Shown in pieces: positions 58,335 to 64,000 of a stretch of 64,000 nt of DNA. This stretch comes from Diadophis punctatus similis (lineage: Eukaryota > Chordata > Lepidosauria > Squamata > Dipsadidae). The stretch covers positions 224,338,434-224,402,433 of the forward strand of contig JALIGW010000001.1 in the NCBI GenBank assembly GCA_023053685.1, read 5' to 3'. How positions within the stretch are numbered: the first letter of the stretch is position 1; each line of letters starts with the position of its first letter. The translations under genes were made by a program, and so were the position numbers. Below the pieces are notes generated by a model. That model had not been told where the DNA came from. It did not search any database and worked only from the letters and a program-made list of their open reading frames with translations.

Positions 58335-59250
58335 ACAAAAAGCCACCAGCCAATCAGGTGGCAGGCGACAACGATGGGCCTGGGAAGGGTGACAGAGAGG
58401 GCTCGGAGGGGGATGCGATTGTTGACAGGTTATGGAAGAGAGCAAGGGGGGAAGGCAAGCAAACCCTACCTGCGTGCAGTTCATGCTGGTGCTCGGAGGG
58501 GGAAGCAGGCAAACGCTGCCTGCCATTGATCCTGGGGGTTGGGGGCAACAGGCAAATGCTGTCTGTGTGCCTGGTGCTGGTGCTGGTGCTGGTAGGGGAA
58601 AACAAGCAAATGCTGCCTGCACATTATTCCTAATGGTGTGTGGGGGTGCACAGTGGGGGAGCAGCCAAACTGCCCATTCAGCATCAGACCGGAGTGCAGG
58701 TGCAGAGGCAATGGTGGTGATAGTGGTGAAAATGAGAAGCCACCGTGGGCAACGGGCAAGCAGCAGTGGGTGGGGCCTTTCCAATTTGACCTCTCACTGC
58801 CATTGCCTCTGCGTCTGGACTCTGGCTTAACTCCAAATGGGCAGTTCAGCTGCCCTCCAATTGTAGACCACACCATTCTACCACCACCCTACACCACCAT
58901 CAGCCATGTTTACTGTCGATGCACTGCTGCCCACCCCAGTCCCCAAGGAGAAGTGCACAGGCAGCATTTGCCTCCTTCCCCCTCCCAGCTCCACCAGGAG
59001 CTGTGCACAGGCGTTTGCCTGCTTCCTCCTACCAGCACCAGATGTGCAGGCAGCATTTGCCTGCTTCCCTCCAGCCTCCCAGGAGCAGCACACAATCAGC
59101 GTTTGCCTGCTCCCCCTTCCCAGCACCCGCATGCCTGCCCCCCCCTGCTCTCTTCTATAACCTGTCACTAATCACATCCCTCTCCTAGCCCCCTTGGCCA
59201 CCCAGCTCCATCGTTGCCACCTGCCACCCAATTGTCTGGCAGCTTTTTGT
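58335..59250. repeat. Giant imperfect palindrome (foldback), about 0.9 kb
   Basis: The left end ACAAAAAGCCACCAGCCAAT and right end ACCCAATTGTCTGGCAGCTT pair with each other. Successive inner blocks also pair: GACAGGTTATGGAAGAGAGC with GCTCTCTTCTATAACCTGTC, the GCAGGCAAA(C/T)GCTGCCTG minisatellite with its inverse, and AAACTGCCCATTC / CCAAATGGGCAGTT near the centre (about 58790). It is therefore one continuous foldback. It lies between the first LRR exon and the Copia LTR; open frames inside are repeat artefacts. Confidence 0.8.
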
Positions 59251-59265
59251 ACCATGGAGTGAAAC

Positions 59266-59572
59266 TGTTAAAGAGCTATTGTGCTGTTAAGCACATACAC
59301 AGCGAAATGTGTTGTAGTAATGGTGTTGCAGTTTGATATGAATGCTATTCAGTCAATAAACAGAATATCTTTAGTATGTACAAAATAGTTTTTACTTGAA
59401 TAGTAGCAAAGTTAAATAGGAAGTCCAAGTCATACACAGTTATTCAGTTAATGCAAAGTTTCTTCTTCTTGCCTATCTTTGTTTTAGTGCATTTAAAGCA
59501 ATATACACATAACAATGATTTGTGGCTTAATCATATATTAACACACCCAATTGTTTGAACAGGGTTCTAACA
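59266..59572 (-). repeat. 3' LTR of the Copia element
   Basis: On the - strand it begins TGTTAGAACCCTG and ends CTCTTTAACA; 307 bp. The preceding AAAGGGGAGAA is a standard Copia polypurine tract. No second LTR in the window for comparison. Confidence 0.8.
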
Positions 59573-59684
59573 TTCTCCCCTTTGGGTTGTTAATATATAA
59601 CTTACAATCTTACAATCTTAGATTATAACTTTCACAATTTTCTTTATGTCTATCAGCATTTTGCGCTTTCATAAAATGATCTGC

Positions 59685-59814
59685 TAAATTACATTCACTA
59701 GTATAATACTCTAGTTTAATCATTTTCCTCTGTACACATTGTCTAACATTAAATTACATTCACTAGTATAATACTCTAGTTTAATCATTTTCCTCTGTAC
59801 ACATTGTCTAACAT
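59685..59814. repeat. Perfect 65-bp tandem duplication in the Copia RNase H end
   Basis: TAAATTACATTCACTAGTAT... at 59685-59749 is repeated exactly at 59750-59814. Sixty-five is not a multiple of three, so it shifts the reading frame at the C-terminus (the - strand frame after SECNL ends early at 59720). Confidence 0.95.
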
Positions 59815-62549
59815 TAAGATATCTAAGATCTGTATGCTTTGATCTCATTCTAACACCAATATTTGTTGCCATATCAATTGCTGCTTGATTGTCTTCAAAT
59901 ACACATATTGGTTCATTTACAACAATCCCCAAATCTTTACATAATTGGGAAAAACAAATAAGTTCTGTACATAATAGTGATAAACACGAAAATTCGGCCT
60001 CCATGGTAGACAAACTTATGTGCTGTTGTCTTATTGACCTCCAACTAATTAATATATTGCCTAATAATATAGCAATCCCTGATGTTGACTTTCGTGTTAT
60101 CCTGTCAGTTGCAAAACTTGCGTCTGCATAGGCCTTTAAATCAAGTTCTGACCTTGGTTCTAAATACAGTGCATTATACATTGTGTGTTTTAAATATCTT
60201 AATACACGCTTTGCTGCATTCCAATGTCATTCACACGGTTCTGAGTTGTACCTTTCCAACTGATTTACGCTATACGATATATCTGGTCTTGACCAGTTTG
60301 CCAAATACGATAAACTACCAATTAGTGCTTGATATATGTAACTATCAAACTTTGAATCAGTTACCTCACTATGCTCAAATTGAGTACTCATAGGAGTTTT
60401 GGCTTCTTTACAACTATCCATATTGTAGCGCTTCAATAAACTATTTATTTTCTGAACCTGTGATATTTTAAATCCTTTATTGGTTCTAGTAACATCTAGA
60501 CCCAAATAATGCTTTATTTCACCCAAATATCTGATCCTAAATTTATCTTTCAGTTTATCTACAATATCCTTTACTATATCTTCTGATTTAGCAATAATTG
60601 CAATATCATCAGTAAACAATAATAACAAAGTAATACCACCATCCTGTTCTTTCTTAAATAGACATGGATCAGCCAAACCTGCATTAAACCCTAATCTTTC
60701 CAATTCTCTGGTAATGCATTGGTTCCATTCAAAACCAGCCTGCTTCAAATCATACAAGCTTTTATTTAATTTCCAATAACCTTTACCATTACTATTTAAT
60801 CCTTGTGGTTTTCTCATATATATCTCATGCTCATAACTTAGCATGTAAATATGCCATCTCAACATCAATATGATGTACCACACTATTATTTTTAGCTGCC
60901 CACACCAATGCTGCCCTCAACGTGCTCGCCTTCAGACTAGGAGCGAAAACTTCATTGTAGTCTGTTGTACTCTGACCGAATCCCTGAGCAACCAATCTTG
61001 CCTTGTGGGTTATAGTGCCATCACTGGCTGTCTTTAACTTAAAAACCCATCTGCATCCTATAGCTTTATTTCCTTGTGGCAAACTAGCATCTTCATATAC
61101 ATCAAGATCCTTCAAAGACTTCAATTCCTTATTTATTGCTTCTTTCCAAGCAATTTGTTCCTTCTCGGAATATAACTTAATCTCATCATAGCTAGAAGGT
61201 TCTAGACTTATTTCACAAACAACATTTGCCTTATATCTATCAGGTGACTTTCTTACTCTAGTCCCTCGTCTAGGCAAAGGAATACTATCAGTAGCAATAT
61301 CCTCATCTTTAACTTCTAACTTTACCTCCCCTATCAGAGATCTCTCTTCATCTACTAAATCCTCCTCTTCTGGTGATTCTATCTCTTCTATATTACTCTC
61401 CAAATACCTCTTAGGAGTAATATCTTGTTGGAACAATGGAGTTTCTACCACAATACTATCTTCCTACTCCAATTTCTTCCATTCCACATGTTCCATGAAT
61501 TTGGCACTTGCACTTTTATAAGTGTTTCTAGTGCCTTTATCCCAGAATCTAAAACTTTTATGATTTTTATCATAACCTACAAAATACATTAGTTTTGCCC
61601 TATGTTGTCCTTTCTTTCTAACTTGTGTTGGAATATGCACCCAAGCCGGTGCTCCAAATACATGTAAATAATCCAATTCAGGTTTCCTACCAAACCATCT
61701 TGTAAAAGGTATCTCGCCTGTCGTAGCATTTACAGCATTGTTAATTATATGGTTAGCACACATAAGAGCCTCTCCCCATAAATTATCAGGCAAACCAGAA
61801 TCATTAATCATTGTCCTTATCATTGCCTGCAACGTTTGTCCTACATAAGAGTTATGTTCTGGCCGATAAGGAGCTGAACGTCTATGTTCTATCCCTGCTC
61901 TTGCTAACAAATTAACAAACTTACTATTAGTGAATTCCGTGCCGTTATCTGTTACTACACATACTAACTTATTCTTTTTTCTCTCTACAAATTTTATCCA
62001 GTTAGAGAAATGTTGATACGTTTCTGTTTTGCTTTTCATTAAATAGCAAAAACCATAGTGAGAATAATTATCAACAATACTAAGAATATAGTTAGCTCCA
62101 CCTAAACTTGGTTTCTTAGGTCCTATTAGATCAACAAACACTACATCTAATGGTGCTGTTGTTTTGAAACCATTATACCTATTTGCAGGAGTAACCTTGC
62201 TTTTTTCTTGATTACAGGCATTGCAATTCAGATACTTAGAACATGGTTTTATTTTAATTCCTTTAGCCAATTCTACAGTTTTCTGTAACAATTTAAAATT
62301 CAAATGCCCCATTCGTCTGTGGAGTAAATGTGTGCAATTGTTATGAGGTTGTTTGTTCTCAAAAACCGAATTAGCTTTTTCTACTGGGTTTTCATGCAGT
62401 ATATATAGACCGTTTTCTAATCTAGCTATAACATTGTTACCTTCTTTCTCAATTGTACATTTATCACCCATAAATGTTACACTGTATCCTGCTTTGACCA
62501 ATACTTGCACAGATAATAGATTATAAACCAATCTTGGCATGTATAACAT
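59720..62549 (-). pseudogene. Copia pol: integrase, reverse transcriptase, RNase H, broken
   Basis: In - strand order: GAG-pre-integrase (HLLHRRMGHLNF, CNACNQEKSK), integrase with DLIGP, VVTDNGTEF and then APYRPEHNSYVGQTL; the usual NG-x-A-E-R with the third catalytic residue is not there. A TAG at 61464-61466 precedes an open continuation in the same frame. RT begins WKEAINKELKSL and shifts frame near 60835; the catalytic box is FTDD at 60605-60616. RNase H (60181 downward) has YADASFATD and STMEAEF. Confidence 0.88.
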
Positions 62550-62585
62550 TGGCAGTTTGTCATTGGTGGCTTGTCATTGGTTTGT

Positions 62586-64000
62586 CAGTTTGGTGGCTGC
62601 TTGGAACACCGCAGCATCAGGGGCGTTAGACAGAATTGCGCCTAAGCGACCTCTCCGTGGCAGTGGATCCCGGAAAGCTCCCTGGTTTACCGAGGAGCTC
62701 CGGGAGATGAAACGCCAGAAGAGACGTCTAGAGTGCCGCTGGAGGACCAGCAAAACCGAGTCTGACCGAACACTATTAAGAATTTACATCAGATCTTATT
62801 TAGTGGCAATAAGGGCGGCAAAACGATCCTATTTTTCCGCTCTTATTGCGTCCGCAGATTCTCGCCCAGCTGCCTTGTTTAGGGTGACTCGCTCCCTCCT
62901 TGCTAAAGGGGGGAGCGAGGAACACTTACAAGGCAGAGCTGAGGAATTCGCAGAGTTTCTGTCGGATAAAGTCGCTCAGATTCGGTCGAACCTGGACTCT
63001 GGCTGGGTAGAGTCCATAGAGTTGACAGGGGCAAGTCTTAGTCCACCGTTATGGGAAGAGTTTGGGCCTGTTTCTCCCAAAGATGTGGACAGAGCTGTGG
63101 GGGCGATGGGTACCTCCACCTGTTTATTGGACCCGTGCCCCTCCTGGTTGGTCTCGGCCAGCAGAGTGGTGGCACGCGGCTGGATCCAGGCGGTGATCAC
63201 CGCTTCTTTGAGGGAGGGATCCGTACCGCAGTCGTTAAAAGCTGCGGTGGTGAGACCCCTCCTGAAGAAGCCTTCCCTGGATCCAGCTGATTTGAAGAAC
63301 TATCGCCCGGTCTCCAACTTACCCTTTTTAGGGAAAGTTATGGAGAAGGTGGTGGTTACTCAGCTTCTGCAGCTTCTGGATGAAACAGATCATCTAGATC
63401 CTTATCAGTCGGGCTTCAGGCGCGGCTACAGTACAGAAACTGCCTTGGTCGCCTTGATGGATGATCTCTGGCAGGCCCGGGATGGGGGAAATTCCTCCAT
63501 CCTGGTGCTACTTGACCTCTCAGCGGCTTTCGATACCATCGACCATGGTATCCTTCTGCATCGTCTCGGTGAGTTGGGGGTGGGAGGCACCGTTTTGTGG
63601 TGGTTCTCCTCTTATCTTGCCAATAGGATGCAGTCGGTGTTAGCAGGAGGACAGAGATCGTCCCCTAGGCCCCTATCATGTGGGGTGCCTCAGGGGTCGG
63701 TTCTCTTGCCCATCCTGTTTAACATTTACATGAAACCACTGGGGGAGATCATCCGCAGACATGGGGTGTGTTTCCACCAGTACGCTGATGACACCCAGCT
63801 GTACATCACCACCCCGTCTGACTTCAGTGTGGCAGTTGATGTAATTTGCCTGGTGCCTGGACGACATTAGGATCTGGATGGGGAGGAACAGACTCAGACT
63901 TAATCCCGACAAGACTGAGTGGCTTTGGATACTGCCTCCTAAGGACTATGACAACTGTCCCTCCTTGTTATTCGAGGGAGCGAAACTGACCCCCTCGGAT
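62586..64000 (+). mobile_element. 5'-truncated L2/CR1-type LINE (+ strand), continues beyond window
   Basis: Begins abruptly at AWNTAASGALDRIA, the same internal position family as 14831-15049, and continues to the window end. It abuts the truncated Copia element; the junction has a duplicated GTCATTGGT. Same family as the LINE at 6840-16130. Confidence 0.88.
62590..63868 (+). pseudogene. L2/CR1 LINE ORF2 (endonuclease C-end missing; RT largely intact)
   Basis: Open for more than 420 codons: [83 protein letters not shown], catalytic YADD at 63781-63792. A frameshift near 63850 moves the continuation (IRIWMGRNRLRLNPDKTEWL) to another frame up to the window end. It lacks the endonuclease because of 5' truncation. 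Confidence 0.9.

Larger units (their letters stand above)
59266..62560 (-). mobile_element. Copia-type LTR retrotransposon (- strand), 5' part missing
   Basis: Contains a 3' LTR (59266-59572), a purine tract AAAGGGGAGAA just inside it, and a pol reading with GAG-pre-integrase, integrase, RT and RNase H. The upstream end (gag, protease, 5' LTR) is cut off at about 62560, where an L2-type LINE begins. Domain order integrase-before-RT identifies Copia (Pseudoviridae type). Confidence 0.9.

Noticed and set aside
58188..59188. Several 80-200-codon frames on both strands
   Set aside because: They arise from inverted minisatellite units in the foldback at 58335-59250; no frame is favoured.

Overview
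The window is nuclear DNA from a vertebrate, most likely a squamate reptile and probably a snake. The grounds are: split genes with GT-AG introns; a tRNA-derived SINE whose tail looks like the BovB-type tail of Sauria SINEs; L2/CR1 and L1 LINEs beside Ty3 and Copia LTR elements; many short hAT-like DNA elements; and very long CT, AT and TTCC microsatellites. Species assignment is inference. No prokaryotic gene, CRISPR array, rRNA or intact tRNA gene was seen. Two host genes are supported; nearly everything else is transposon-derived.

Host genes. PGGHG (ATHL1, a GH65 lysosomal-type glucosidase that removes glucose from glucosylgalactosyl-hydroxylysine of collagen) runs on the + strand from a 5' UTR/start exon at 30106 to a stop at 42269, with ten coding exons recognised. 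About 108 residues, including the counterpart of the third catalytic carboxylate of the human enzyme (Glu574), are missing between the exons at 39770-39906 and 41138-41352. The two flanking exons are not phase compatible. On the - strand, 14 kb downstream and tail to tail with PGGHG, lie three leucine-rich-repeat exons of exactly 171 bp each (56127-56297, 57506-57676, 57867-58037), typical of an NLRP-family innate immune receptor; its NACHT exon would lie beyond the right edge.

Layout. 1-3060: a decayed Ty3 element (5' LTR, gag, pol to RNase H, no integrase). 3061-5911: no gene, with a CACATGACC-rich minisatellite. 5912-6786: hAT-like element. 6840-16130: an L2/CR1 LINE on the - strand, split by a complete 5.9 kb chromodomain-type Ty3 element (7354-13249, paired LTRs, 5-bp target duplication). 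16071-16833: unrecognised Cys-containing open frames on the - strand. 17003-17690: CpG-rich DNA with a 128-bp tandem duplication. 17888-21114: one hAT-like element with a second inserted six bases before its right end. 21358-30100: mostly dispersed elements. 30106-42269: PGGHG with its introns loaded with SINEs, hAT and LINE fragments. 43815-49104: 5'-truncated L1 on the - strand, itself hit by two DNA elements. 49105-56100: repeats and microsatellites. 56127-58037: NLRP-like exons. 58335-59250: a 0.9-kb imperfect palindrome. 59266-62560: Copia element on the - strand. 62586-64000: 5'-truncated L2/CR1 LINE on the + strand, running off the window.

The transposons form a readable record. Eight-base target duplications are visible for at least nine hAT-like insertions, five-base for the Ty3 element and fifteen-base for an L1 fragment, and several nested insertions can be ordered in time. 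None of the autonomous elements seen here retains an undamaged coding capacity.
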